A program made the position numbers and the translations under genes. Below the pieces are notes generated by a model. It was not told the DNA's origin and searched no databases. It worked only from the letters and a program-made list of their open reading frames with translations. From Phenylobacterium sp. (lineage in GTDB: Bacteria > Pseudomonadota > Alphaproteobacteria > Caulobacterales > Caulobacteraceae), in contig NZ_JAUYOJ010000239.1 of assembly GCF_030697925.1 (NCBI RefSeq), positions 1 to 50,847 of the forward strand: 50,847 nt of DNA, written 5' to 3'. Below, piece after piece: positions 16,189 through 24,344 of the stretch; the stretch's first letter is position 1; every line of letters starts with the position of its first letter.

Positions 16189-16869
16189 ATGGAACCGAAC
16201 CCGCCAGCCCGCCGCAAGTCGGGACGCCCCAAAGGCGCTCCGACCGACAACCAGCAGCAGCGGCGCGCGCTGATCCTCGGCCAGGCCGCGGCCTTGTTCG
16301 CCGAGTTGGGTTATGCCGCCTCCACCATGGACGAGCTGGCTGAGCGGACCGACCTCAACAAGGGCACCCTCTACTATTACTACAAGTCCAAGTCGGACTT
16401 GCTCTATGAACTCGCACTCGGCGCCAACCAGCAGGCGGTCGCCATTGCGGAAGCGAGCGGGGCGCAGGAGAGCGCTGTCGATCAGCTCTCGAACTTCATC
16501 GAGAAGATGGTCTCCTGGGTCTACGCCAACCGCAACATCGCGGTCATCTTCATCAAGGAGCAGAGCTTCTTCATCCGCGTCCTGGACACCGAACAGTTCG
16601 CCGTGGTGTCGCGCACCCATCGTTCTTACATGCGCCTACTCTACGGGATGATCTCAGAAGGAGTTGAATCGGGTGCGTTCCGCCGCTGCGACGTCGTCAC
16701 CATCGGCCGCGCGGTCTCGACAATCCTGTTCAGCATCGCCACCTGGCGCTCGACCAGCCTTACTGAGGCCGCGGTGGCCGAACAGATGAAGTTGCTATTC
16801 CTCGACGGCCTGACCTCCGCCGCGCTGAGCCCCGTCGCCGGATCTGGCGCCGCGCCGCTCGGGACTTGA
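16189..16869 (+). CDS. TetR family transcriptional regulator 1
   Basis: 226 residues. An N-terminal HTH spans about residues 25-65 (ILGQAAALFAELGYAASTMDELAE, then LNKGTLYYYYKSKSDLLYE), preceded by a basic arm (RRKSGRPKG). A TetR_C ligand domain follows, with MRLLYGMISEGVESGAF. It is strikingly similar to TetR 2 at 23705, including the recognition helix (LNK[GA]TLYYYY[KR][SA]K), so both should bind the same DNA. Given the repeated dyads in front of nearly every unit, it is the best candidate repressor of the island. The inducer is probably a CoA ester or the substrate (inference). Confidence 0.92.
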   Translation: MEPNPPARRKSGRPKGAPTDNQQQRRALILGQAAALFAELGYAASTMDELAERTDLNKGTLYYYYKSKSDLLYELALGANQQAVAIAEASGAQESAVDQLSNFIEKMVSWVYANRNIAVIFIKEQSFFIRVLDTEQFAVVSRTHRSYMRLLYGMISEGVESGAFRRCDVVTIGRAVSTILFSIATWRSTSLTEAAVAEQMKLLFLDGLTSAALSPVAGSGAAPLGT

Positions 16870-16887
16870 CGATCCGCGCTCTCTAGA

Positions 16888-16907
16888 TTAACTATTTAGT
16901 TGATTAG
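16888..16907. promoter_or_regulatory. Island operator site H with promoter-like upstream element
   Basis: TTAACTATTTAGTTGATTAG, containing the near-perfect dyad TTAACTA-TT-TAGTTGA. TTGACG at 16866-16871 is spaced about 17 nt before TAACTA, so the dyad would cover a -10 box. It lies 55 nt upstream of the flavin reductase fragment. Confidence 0.65.
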
Positions 16908-16962
16908 GAAGGTGACGCCGGGAATGGGTCCTGGGCGCCGCCCGCCTCCCAGAGGGCGCGCC

Positions 16963-17118
16963 ATGTTGCCGGACCTTCGCAAGGCCCTTCGCTGCTTCCC
17001 TACCAGCATCGTGGTGGTGACCACGCGGGGCGCCGATGGCGCGCCCTTCGGCCTGGCGGTGAACGCGTTCTGCACCGTGCAAGCACGTTATGGCGTCTTC
17101 CAGCCCTTCACGGCCTAG
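16963..17118 (+). pseudogene. Truncated flavin reductase (N-terminal fragment)
   Basis: The ATG at 16963, after GAGGG, opens a frame whose first 40 residues (LRKALRCFPTSIVVVTTRGADG, then GLAVNAFCTV) align with the start of the flavin reductase domain in the 300-1664 fusion. After CTV the homology stops and the frame ends within 12 codons. About 110 residues, including most of the FMN-binding fold, are lost. The break is just before the Old Yellow Enzyme start, so a deletion probably joined the two genes. It keeps a good operator and ribosome site and may now serve only as a leader for the next gene. Confidence 0.7.
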
Positions 17119-18217
17119 CCCGCCCGTGTCCGCTGAGCGCCTTTTCGATCCGTTTCTTCTGAAGTCCCTAGACCTCAAGACGCGCATTGTCATGGCTCCC
17201 ATGACCCGCTCGATGTCACCGGATGGTGTGCCGCCGTCGGCCGCCGCCGGCTACTACGCACGCCGCGCGGCCGCCGACGTCGGGCTGGTGATCACCGAGG
17301 GGACCGTCGTTGATCGTCCCACCGCCGCCAACGACCCCAATGTGCCGAAGTTTTATGGCTACGACGCGCTGACCGCCTGGCGGCCCGTCGTCGAGCAGGT
17401 GCATGCGGCCGGCAGCATGATTGCTCCGCAGCTGTGGCACGTCGGCTCGGCCCAGCCCAGCAAGGGCGAGTGGACCGCCCACTCCAGCCTGGAAAGCCCA
17501 TCCGGCCTGGTCCGTCCCGACGAGCCGCACGGCGAGCCGATGTCCGAGAGCGCCATCGCGGATGTGATCGCAGCCTTTGTCGGCAGCGCTGCAGCCGCCA
17601 GGCGTCTGGGCTTCGACGCCATCCAGCTGCACGGAGCCCACGGCTTCCTCTTCGACCAGTTCTTCTGGCCGGCGCTCAACCGGCGCACGGACGGCTGGGG
17701 CGGCGCCACCGTCGCCGAGCGTAGTCGCTTCGCGGCGGAGACGGTGCGCGCGATCCGCGCCGCCGTTGGCGAGGACATGGCCCTCCTCTTCCGGATTTCG
17801 CAGTTCAAGACCCAGGACTACAACGCCCGGATCGCCCACACGCCGGCCGAGCTGGAGGCCTGGCTGGGCGCGCTCGCCGATGCCGGTGTCGATCTCTTCG
17901 ACTGCTCCCAGCGCCGGTTCTGGGACCCCGAATTCGAGGGCTCCGACCTGAACCTCGCTGGCTGGGCGAAGAAGCTCACCGGCCGGCCGACGATTACCGT
18001 GGGCTCGGTGGGTCTGACGGCGGAGTTCGTCACCGCCGACGCCGGCCGCCCCGATAGTCTGGCCGCCCTGCTGCGTCGTCACGAGCGGGGCGAGTTCGAT
18101 CTGGTCGGCGTGGGCCGCGCCCTACTCAGCGATCCCACATGGGCCAAGACGATCCGCGGCGGCCGCTTCGACCAGGTGCGGGACTACGATCCGGCGGCGC
18201 TCGGGAGCCTGCACTGA
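17090..18217 (+). CDS. Old Yellow Enzyme family NADH:flavin oxidoreductase
   Basis: A 375-residue FMN TIM barrel: LFDPFLLKSLDLKTRIVMAPMTRS at the start, the substrate-site LHGAHGFLFDQFFWPALNRRTDGWGG in the middle, and VGVGRALLSDPTWA near the end. It is the short OYE form without the FeS/FAD extension. These enzymes reduce C=C bonds conjugated to carbonyls. The chosen ATG overlaps the flavin reductase fragment by 29 nt and lacks a clear ribosome site, so translation may be coupled to it; GTG at 17127 is an alternative start. Its stop overlaps the nitroreductase start. Confidence 0.92.
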   Translation: MASSSPSRPSPPVSAERLFDPFLLKSLDLKTRIVMAPMTRSMSPDGVPPSAAAGYYARRAAADVGLVITEGTVVDRPTAANDPNVPKFYGYDALTAWRPVVEQVHAAGSMIAPQLWHVGSAQPSKGEWTAHSSLESPSGLVRPDEPHGEPMSESAIADVIAAFVGSAAAARRLGFDAIQLHGAHGFLFDQFFWPALNRRTDGWGGATVAERSRFAAETVRAIRAAVGEDMALLFRISQFKTQDYNARIAHTPAELEAWLGALADAGVDLFDCSQRRFWDPEFEGSDLNLAGWAKKLTGRPTITVGSVGLTAEFVTADAGRPDSLAALLRRHERGEFDLVGVGRALLSDPTWAKTIRGGRFDQVRDYDPAALGSLH

Positions 18218-18948
18218 TGACATCCTCCCCGCTCGTCGCACGCAACACAGGGCCTGCGTCCGCGCCGGATGTGGTCAGCGTAAGCGAGGCGCTGAAGGGG
18301 CGCACTTCGATCCGCGCGTTCCGCCCCGACCCTGTGCCGGAGGCGGTGGTCCGCGACATCCTCGAGGTGGCGCGGTTTTCGCCGTCCGGCAGCAACATGC
18401 AGCCCTGGCGGGTGATTGCAGTCGCCGGCGAAGAGCGCCGTAGGTCGATCGAAGCGGTGCGTGCGGCGCTCGCCGACAACCCCGGCGGCGAGGGCGCGGA
18501 ATATCCGACGCGACCGAGCCCGATTTGGGAGCCCTATCGCAGCCGGCGGTTCAAGAACGCCGAGGACATGTACGCCCTGCTGGGGATTCCCCGGGAGGAC
18601 AGGCCCGCGCGCCTCGCCTATCTGACCCGCAACGGGGAGTTCTTCGACGCGCCCGTCGGGCTGTTCTTCGTGATCGACCGCAACCTCGGCCATTGCCAGT
18701 GGGCCCACCTTGGCATGTTCATGCAGAGCGTCGCGCTGGCCGCCTACGAGCGCGGGCTGGGCACCTGCATGCAGGAGTTCTGGGGCCAGGGCCGCGAGAC
18801 GCTGCGCCGCCACTTCGCCCTGCCTGAGACCGACCTGGTCTACTGCGGCATGGCGCTCGGTGTCCCCGACCCGTCAGCGCCGGTGAACGCCCTGCGTTCC
18901 GATCGCGCCGACGTCGACGAGATCTGCGACTTCAAGGGTTTCGTCTAG
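18217..18948 (+). CDS. Nitroreductase family FMN oxidoreductase
   Basis: 243 residues with the nitroreductase opening R(T)SIRAFRPDPVP, the FMN-phosphate region RFSPSGSNMQPWR, and the later GLGTCMQEFWG segment. The start codon overlaps the OYE stop (TGATG), so the pair is translationally coupled. Family members reduce nitro, quinone or enone groups, and a few act as dehydrogenases on ring systems. No nitro substrate is implied by the context. A role in reducing or desaturating a ring intermediate is inference. Confidence 0.9.
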   Translation: MTSSPLVARNTGPASAPDVVSVSEALKGRTSIRAFRPDPVPEAVVRDILEVARFSPSGSNMQPWRVIAVAGEERRRSIEAVRAALADNPGGEGAEYPTRPSPIWEPYRSRRFKNAEDMYALLGIPREDRPARLAYLTRNGEFFDAPVGLFFVIDRNLGHCQWAHLGMFMQSVALAAYERGLGTCMQEFWGQGRETLRRHFALPETDLVYCGMALGVPDPSAPVNALRSDRADVDEICDFKGFV

Positions 18949-18973
18949 CTGTTCGAAGAAGGTTTCCGCCCCA

Positions 18974-20536
18974 ATGTCCGTCGCCCCGACAGACCCGCTC
19001 CACGACGTCGCCCCGATTGCCGCCTTTTTCGACCGCGCGATCCGGCGCTTCGCGGATCGCGAATGCATCGTCGATGGCGAGCGGCGCTACACCTACCGGC
19101 AGTTCGGCGACGAGGTCAGCCGCTACATCCAGGTGTTCAAGGCCTACGGCCTCAGGCGTGGTGACGGTATCGCCCTGCTCTCCGGCAACCGTGTCGAAGC
19201 GATGTTTGTCGTGGCGGCCGCCCAGTTCATCGGCCTGCGCTATGTGGCGCTGCATCCGCTCAGCAAGATCGACGAGCATATCTTCGTTCTCGACGACGCA
19301 GAGATCACCGCCCTGGTTCTCGACGCCAACGACTATCCCGAGCAGGCGCGCCTGCGCCCGGGCGAGCTGAAAGTGTTCACCTTCGACGCTTTCGATGCCG
19401 GCATCGACATCAGCGCCCACCTGCCCGAGTTCGAGCCCCAGGATCTGGTGGTCGAGGCGGACGGAGGCGAGCTCAACTGGCTCTACTACACGGGCGGCAC
19501 GACGGGGCGGCCGAAGGGCGTGCTGATGAGTCATCGTATGGCCGTCACCAACATGATGAACCTGGCCGCCGAGCGGGAATGGCCCGAGGCGCCGCGCTAC
19601 CTGATGGCCTCCCCGATCTCGCACGCCGGCGGCTTCAACGCCGGGCCAGTGATGCTGAAGGGCGGGGCGATGATCATCATTGCCCGGTTCGACCCACTGC
19701 TGTTCCTTGAGACCGTGGAGAAGGAGCAGATTTCGGCGATCGTCATGGTACCTACCCTGCTCTATTCGGTGCTCGACCACCCGCGACTGAAGGACTTCGA
19801 CCTCTCGTCGCTGAAGCTGATCATGTACGGCTCGGCGCCGATCTCGCCGCAGCGGCTGGAGCAGGCGATCAAGGCGTTCGGGCCGATATTCGGCCAGTTC
19901 TACGGACAGTCCGAGTGCGGTCCGATCAGCTATCTAGCCGCCGCCGACCACGACCTCTCCAAGCCGCACCGCCTGCAGTCCTGCGGCCTGCCGATCGCGG
20001 GCAAACAGGTGAAGGTGATGAACGCCAACAATGAAGAGGTGGCGGTAGGCGACGTCGGCGAGATCTGCGTCCGCGGCCCCGGCGTAACCGACGGTTACTG
20101 GAAGCGGCCGGGCGAGGCGGAGAAGGTGTTCGCCGCAGGTTGGCTGCACACTGGCGACCTCGCCAAGCGCGACGCCGAAGGCTACCTCTACATCGTCGGC
20201 CGAGCCAAGGACATGGTCGTCACCGGTGGCTTCAACGTCTATCCGAAGGAAGTCGAGGACACGATCGGCCAGCATCCGGCGGTGGCGATCTGCGCGGTCA
20301 TCGGAGTGCCGCACGAGCGCTGGGGCGAGGCGGTCACCGCCTTCGTGGTGTTGAAGGCGGGCGAGACTGCGACCGAGGCGGAGCTGATCGCCCTGGTCAA
20401 GGACAAGCGCGGCGCCGTGCAGGCTCCGAAGACTGTCCATTTCGTCGATGACCTGCCGCTGACCGGCTACCAGAAGGTCGATAAGGTGGCGCTGCGCAAA
20501 CCGTTCTGGGCTGCCCAGGAGCGCCAGGTCGGCTAG
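18974..20536 (+). CDS. Acyl-CoA/aryl-CoA ligase (ANL superfamily), copy 1
   Basis: 520 residues with the AMP-binding P-loop YYTGGTTGRPKGV (171-183), the adenylation motif (YGQSECGPISY), TGDLAKRD, the hinge region, and the C-terminal catalytic Lys501 in TGYQKVDK. It activates a carboxylic acid to its CoA thioester with ATP. It is a close paralogue of the ligase at 30800, sharing most motifs word for word. It lies 25 nt after the nitroreductase in the rightward OYE unit. Two such ligases suggest two different acids are activated along the pathway. Confidence 0.94.
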   Translation: MSVAPTDPLHDVAPIAAFFDRAIRRFADRECIVDGERRYTYRQFGDEVSRYIQVFKAYGLRRGDGIALLSGNRVEAMFVVAAAQFIGLRYVALHPLSKIDEHIFVLDDAEITALVLDANDYPEQARLRPGELKVFTFDAFDAGIDISAHLPEFEPQDLVVEADGGELNWLYYTGGTTGRPKGVLMSHRMAVTNMMNLAAEREWPEAPRYLMASPISHAGGFNAGPVMLKGGAMIIIARFDPLLFLETVEKEQISAIVMVPTLLYSVLDHPRLKDFDLSSLKLIMYGSAPISPQRLEQAIKAFGPIFGQFYGQSECGPISYLAAADHDLSKPHRLQSCGLPIAGKQVKVMNANNEEVAVGDVGEICVRGPGVTDGYWKRPGEAEKVFAAGWLHTGDLAKRDAEGYLYIVGRAKDMVVTGGFNVYPKEVEDTIGQHPAVAICAVIGVPHERWGEAVTAFVVLKAGETATEAELIALVKDKRGAVQAPKTVHFVDDLPLTGYQKVDKVALRKPFWAAQERQVG

Positions 20537-21306
20537 GCCGCCGGCGTCCTGAGCTGGACGGTCTGACCGCCGTCGACCATCAGGCACTCGCCGGTTACAA
20601 AGGACGCCAGATCCGAGGCCAGGAAGAGGATCGCGTTGGCGATTTCCTCGGTCTTCGCCGCCCGCCCAAGCGGCACGGCGCGCAGCATGTCGGCCTTGCG
20701 CGCGGGATCGGCGTTGGCGACCAGCGGCGTGTCCACCAGGCCCGGGGCGATGGCGTTGCAGCGTATGTTCTGCTTGGCGTACTCGAGCGCGACAATCCTC
20801 GTGAAATGGATGAGGCCAGCCTTGATGGTGCCGTAGGCCGCGCCCGTCGGCGCGGCGAGCACGCCGCCGATCGAGGAGGTGTTGACGATCGTTCCGCCGC
20901 CCTGGCCCGACATGATCGGCAGCACGGCGCGGGTGCCCCAGAAGACGGCGCTCAACCCAACCGCGATGGCGTGGTCCCAGTGTTCTGGCGGGATTTCACC
21001 GACCGGCACGCGCTCGAACCCCTTGGGATGGGCGTAGGCGTTGTTGTGCAGGAAGTCGATGCGGCCGAGCTCGGCCTGGGCCGCGGCGATCGCGCCTTCC
21101 AGCTGGAGCCGGTCGCCGACGTTGACGTGGATGGCCGCGGCCCTGCCGCCCAGGTTGCGCACCTCGGCAGCGGTCGCCTCAGCGGCGGCGGTGTCGAAGT
21201 CGAGGATCGCCACGGAGCCGCCGCGCTGAGCGTACCCAAGCGCAGTCGCCTTGCCGATTCCCGAGGCGCCGCCTGTGATCACTGCGACCTTGTTGTCGAA
21301 CCGCAT
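20533..21306 (-). CDS. Short-chain dehydrogenase/reductase (SDR 2)
   Basis: A 257-residue classical SDR: TGGASGIG (11-18), LDFD after beta-2 suggesting NAD(H), HNNAY at 87-91, Ser144, and Tyr158/Lys162 in YGTIK. It overlaps the convergent ligase stop by 4 nt. It follows the thiolase at 21361 by 54 nt in the same direction and is probably cotranscribed. A role as a 3-hydroxyacyl-CoA or side-chain alcohol dehydrogenase before thiolysis is plausible from the pairing but not proven. Confidence 0.92.
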   Translation of the reverse strand: MRFDNKVAVITGGASGIGKATALGYAQRGGSVAILDFDTAAAEATAAEVRNLGGRAAAIHVNVGDRLQLEGAIAAAQAELGRIDFLHNNAYAHPKGFERVPVGEIPPEHWDHAIAVGLSAVFWGTRAVLPIMSGQGGGTIVNTSSIGGVLAAPTGAAYGTIKAGLIHFTRIVALEYAKQNIRCNAIAPGLVDTPLVANADPARKADMLRAVPLGRAAKTEEIANAILFLASDLASFVTGECLMVDGGQTVQLRTPAA

Positions 21307-21360
21307 AGCATCTCTCCTTCGCCCACACGAGCTGCCTTCTACGATGATCAGAACCTCCGG

Positions 21361-22596
21361 CTATTCGCCGGTCCCGATGACCAGACTGACCACAGTCGCG
21401 CAGGAGCCGCCGATGTTCAGGGTCTGCATGGTCCGCGCGCCCTCGATCTGGCATCCGCCGGCCGTGCCGGTCACCTGGCGCATGACGTCATGGACCATGC
21501 GCGTTCCGGTAGCGCCCACCGGATGGCCAATGCCGATCAGGCCGCCCGAGGCGTTGAAGGGCAGCTTGCCGTCGCGCTCGATCCAGCCCTCCTCGACCGC
21601 CTTCCACGCTTGGCCGGCGCCGGCCAGGCCGAAGTGGTCGATGGCGAGGTATTCGGTGCTGGTGAAGCAGTCGTGGGTCTCGACGCCGTCGAGGCCGTCC
21701 AGGCCCGCGAGGCCCGCGCGGCCCCAGGCGTCTGTAATCGCCTGACGCAGGTGCGGCATCAGATAGCGCTCGCCGCGCGAGCCCTCGAGCTTGTCCAGGA
21801 AGCGGATGCCGGCGCCCCGGTGGCCCCAGCCCTTGATGCGTGGGATGGCCGAGAGGCTCTGGCCGGTACGCGCCGCGTGCTCGGCGGCGAACCGCTCGGA
21901 GACCACGACCACCGCCACTGCGCCGTCGCTGATATGGGTGCAGTCCATGCGCCGTGTGCCCGGCTCCACCTCGGGGTTGGTGGCGTCGTCGGCCGCAAAG
22001 GCGCCCTCAGCGATCGTCCAGGCGCGGGTCTGAGCCCGCGGATTGCCCTTTGCGTTGGCGTAGTTGATCTCGGCGATGCGGCCGAGGTAGCGTCGGTCGA
22101 GGTCCTCGCGCTCGCTGTACTCCTTGGCGACCCGCCCGAAGACCGCCGGCCACATGAAGCGGCAGTCCAGGTCCTCGCGCCCAACCCAGCCGGCGCTGTT
22201 CTGCACCATCGAAGCCTCGGCGCCGGGGAGGTTCTTTTCCTCTTCCACGCCCACCACCAGGGCGACGTCGTAGCGTCCGGCCTCGATCTCGGCCGTAGCC
22301 GCCAGCATCGCCAGCGAACTGGAGGCGCAGGCGCCTTCGTGCCGCGAGCTCGGCAGGCCGCGCAGCTCGGGTATGACCTGGGCGACGACCGGGCCCATAT
22401 GCCCTTGCCCGCGGTAAATCTCGCCCATGGCGTTGCCAACGTGGATGGTTTCGATGGCCGAGGCGTCGAGCTGGGCGTCTGCGAGCGCGCCGCGCACCGC
22501 CTCCTCGATCATGTGCGAGAAGTCCAGGCCCTCGCGCGACCACGCCCTCGCAAAGTCGGTCTGATAGGCGCCCAGCAGGAAAGTCGGCTTGTTCAT
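21361..22596 (-). CDS. Thiolase family protein, SCP2/acetyl-CoA acetyltransferase type (thiolase 1)
   Basis: 411 residues from the ATG at 22596, which has GGAG 8 nt upstream. The longer frame would run over the operator. The acylated Cys is expected at Cys90 in HEGACASSS. THISDGAVAVVV, GHPVGATG (His of the GHP motif) and NIGGSCATVV with the second Cys follow. These features match SCP2-type thiolases that cleave 3-ketoacyl-CoA of branched or steroid side chains. It heads a leftward unit with SDR 2 and is divergent from the carboxymuconolactone-decarboxylase-like gene across a perfect 20-bp palindrome. Confidence 0.92.
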   Translation of the reverse strand: MNKPTFLLGAYQTDFARAWSREGLDFSHMIEEAVRGALADAQLDASAIETIHVGNAMGEIYRGQGHMGPVVAQVIPELRGLPSSRHEGACASSSLAMLAATAEIEAGRYDVALVVGVEEEKNLPGAEASMVQNSAGWVGREDLDCRFMWPAVFGRVAKEYSEREDLDRRYLGRIAEINYANAKGNPRAQTRAWTIAEGAFAADDATNPEVEPGTRRMDCTHISDGAVAVVVVSERFAAEHAARTGQSLSAIPRIKGWGHRGAGIRFLDKLEGSRGERYLMPHLRQAITDAWGRAGLAGLDGLDGVETHDCFTSTEYLAIDHFGLAGAGQAWKAVEEGWIERDGKLPFNASGGLIGIGHPVGATGTRMVHDVMRQVTGTAGGCQIEGARTMQTLNIGGSCATVVSLVIGTGE

Positions 22597-22661
22597 CGGA
22601 AGCTCCGGATATCGCTCGTTCCGCCGGACACTATTCCCTGCGTTGGGCGCGTCAAGAATAT

Positions 22662-22681
22662 TCAACCAACAAGTTGGTTGA
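22662..22681. promoter_or_regulatory. Island operator site I, perfect 20-bp palindrome
   Basis: TCAACCAACAAGTTGGTTGA: 9-bp perfect arms around AA, the strongest member of the family. It lies 65 nt upstream of thiolase 1 and 52 nt upstream of the CMD-family gene, so it can control both divergent units. Confidence 0.75.
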
Positions 22682-22733
22682 CGAAATTGCCGGCCCGGTT
22701 TTAAGTTGCAGGTCCCAACTGATGGAAGTTCCG

Positions 22734-23354
22734 ATGCAGCGCGCTCCGCGAATCCAGCCGCCGGCCCCCGAAGCCTATACCGAGCGCATGCAGCAGGCGG
22801 CGACGCTGACCAAACGCGGCCGCGACGGGCAGATGCAGAAGCACTACGCGGCGATGATGGCCAACCCTTACTTCCTGGAGCGATGGCTGAGGATGTCGGG
22901 GACCGTGGTCGGGAAGAATCGCCTATCCGACCGCGAGAAGATGATGGTCGTCATGCACCTCGCCTGGTGTATGCGCTGTTCCTACGCCTGGGTTCAGCGC
23001 CAAGGCGAAAAGGATCCTGCGACCTACATCCCCTCCCTGCACACCAAGCCGCAGGACCACCTGACCCGTGACGAGCTGCACAAGCTGACCATGCCGGCGA
23101 AGAAGGCGCTCTGGCCCAAGCAGGACAGCGCCCTCTTGCTCGCGGTCGAGCAGACCTTCGAGGCCGGCGGGATCTCGTCGAAGACTTGGAGCGACCTCTC
23201 CGAGTTCCTCGACGAGGGCAAGCTCTACGATCTCGTCATGCTGCTGGGCTTCTACCTGATGACGATGAGCATGCTGAATTCGCTCGGCGTAGCCAACTAC
23301 GAGGGCGATCCGGTTGCGCCCTGGCCGCGAATCGACAACGGCGCTCCGGCGTAG
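22734..23354 (+). CDS. Carboxymuconolactone decarboxylase (AhpD-like) family protein
   Basis: 206 residues from the ATG at 22734, with GGAAG 5 nt upstream; an in-frame ATG at 22722 is possible. The core RLSDREKMMVVMHLAWCMRCSYAW matches the CMD/AhpD helix, with the CxxC pair present but Trp where AhpD has its His (CxxCxxxH). Members of this form often occur in aromatic and terpenoid degradation clusters without a proven role. Either thiol redox chemistry or a decarboxylase/isomerase role is possible. It is divergent from thiolase 1. Confidence 0.85.
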   Translation: MQRAPRIQPPAPEAYTERMQQAATLTKRGRDGQMQKHYAAMMANPYFLERWLRMSGTVVGKNRLSDREKMMVVMHLAWCMRCSYAWVQRQGEKDPATYIPSLHTKPQDHLTRDELHKLTMPAKKALWPKQDSALLLAVEQTFEAGGISSKTWSDLSEFLDEGKLYDLVMLLGFYLMTMSMLNSLGVANYEGDPVAPWPRIDNGAPA

Positions 23355-23368
23355 TCCTGGAGGCGACC

Positions 23369-23518
23369 ATGCTCGCGGGAATCTCCGCCCTTCGCCTGGC
23401 GGGGGTCTCGCTCCCGGACATCCGGGTGGTCCTCGAGGCGGAGGAGAAGGGCGGCCGCGGCCGCGACGTGGCGCTCGACAAGCTCGCCGGCCGGCGCAAG
23501 GTCCTTGCCGCTGAGTGA
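23369..23518 (+). pseudogene. MerR-family regulator fragment
   Basis: A 49-codon frame whose ATG is preceded by GGAGG at good spacing and lies 14 nt after the CMD-family stop. Residues 3-22 (AGISALRLAGVSLPDIRVVL) resemble the second half of a MerR winged helix, where RLR..GFSLxEIRxLL is usual. The N-terminal HTH is missing. After the stop, another frame reads AATLAKDLESG, like the MerR coiled coil, so a frameshift is also likely. The good ribosome site leaves open a short translated peptide. Confidence 0.45.
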
Positions 23519-23704
23519 GCGCCGCCGCCACCCTCGCCAAGGACCTGGAATCCGGTACGGATGTCACCGAATTGAGCGCACCGTCCCCGCGCTGCGCCGC
23601 CTGAGCCCCCGCGCCGAGTTGACCGCCACTCCACCCTGGTTGGTAGTAGGATGTCCTGCCGTCGGGCGATTCGTCGCTTGTCGGGATCGGATGCACGGGT
23701 ATCG

Positions 23705-24340
23705 ATGTCAGCAATTCTCAAGCGCAGAGCCGGCCGCCCGAAGGGCCCTTCGACCGACAGCCAGCAGGCCCGCCGCGAGTTGATCCTCGGCGAGGCCGCG
23801 GCGCTATTCGCGGAGCAGGGCTATGCGGCGTCGACCATGGACGAGCTCGCCGAGCGACTGCAGCTGAACAAGGCCACGCTCTACTATTACTACCGCGCCA
23901 AGTCCGATCTGCTCTACGAGCTGGCCCTGCAGGCCAACCAGCAGGCCGTTGAGATCGCCCAGAAGAGCGCGGACAGGGACACCCCGGCCGAACAGCTGTC
24001 GAGCTTCATCGACGCGATGGTGGAGTGGGTCTATGCGAACCGCAACATCGCGCAGATCTTCATCATGGAGCAGAACTTTTTCGGCCGGATCCTCGATCCC
24101 GACCAGTTCAACGAGTTGGCGCGGATCCAGCGGTCCTACATGCGTCTGCTCTACGGGATGATTTCGGAGGGCGTGGAATCCCAGGCCTTCGCCCTGCGCG
24201 ACGTGGTCACCGCCGGCCGCTCGATCTCGACCATCCTATTCAATGTTGCGACGTGGAAGGCCACAAGCCTCAGCGCCCAGGCCGTCGCCGACCAGATGAA
24301 GCTCCTGTTCCTCGAAGGCCTGACGCCAAGCCCCCGCTGA
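23705..24340 (+). CDS. TetR family transcriptional regulator 2
   Basis: 211 residues from the ATG at 23705, with basic arm KRRAGRPKG, HTH (ILGEAAALFAEQGYAASTMDELAE, LNKATLYYYYRAK) and a C-terminal domain carrying the same MRLLYGMISEGVESQAF block as TetR 1. The two proteins align without gaps over nearly their whole length and differ mainly in the ligand half, as expected for regulators that share an operator but sense different ligands. No clear member of the dyad family was found directly upstream of it. It converges on SDR 3, with stops 4 nt apart. Confidence 0.92.
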   Translation: MSAILKRRAGRPKGPSTDSQQARRELILGEAAALFAEQGYAASTMDELAERLQLNKATLYYYYRAKSDLLYELALQANQQAVEIAQKSADRDTPAEQLSSFIDAMVEWVYANRNIAQIFIMEQNFFGRILDPDQFNELARIQRSYMRLLYGMISEGVESQAFALRDVVTAGRSISTILFNVATWKATSLSAQAVADQMKLLFLEGLTPSPR

Positions 24341-24344
24341 CGCC

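Noticed and set aside
20806..22704. Long open frame of 632 codons on the plus strand
   Set aside because: It lies antisense to SDR 2 and thiolase 1, both of which have full motif sets. Its own translation is low-complexity Arg/Ala/Gly/Asp/Val-rich sequence with no recognisable domain.
23619..23655. GTTGACC and GGTTGG words upstream of TetR 2
   Set aside because: They do not form a dyad with the spacing of the other sites.
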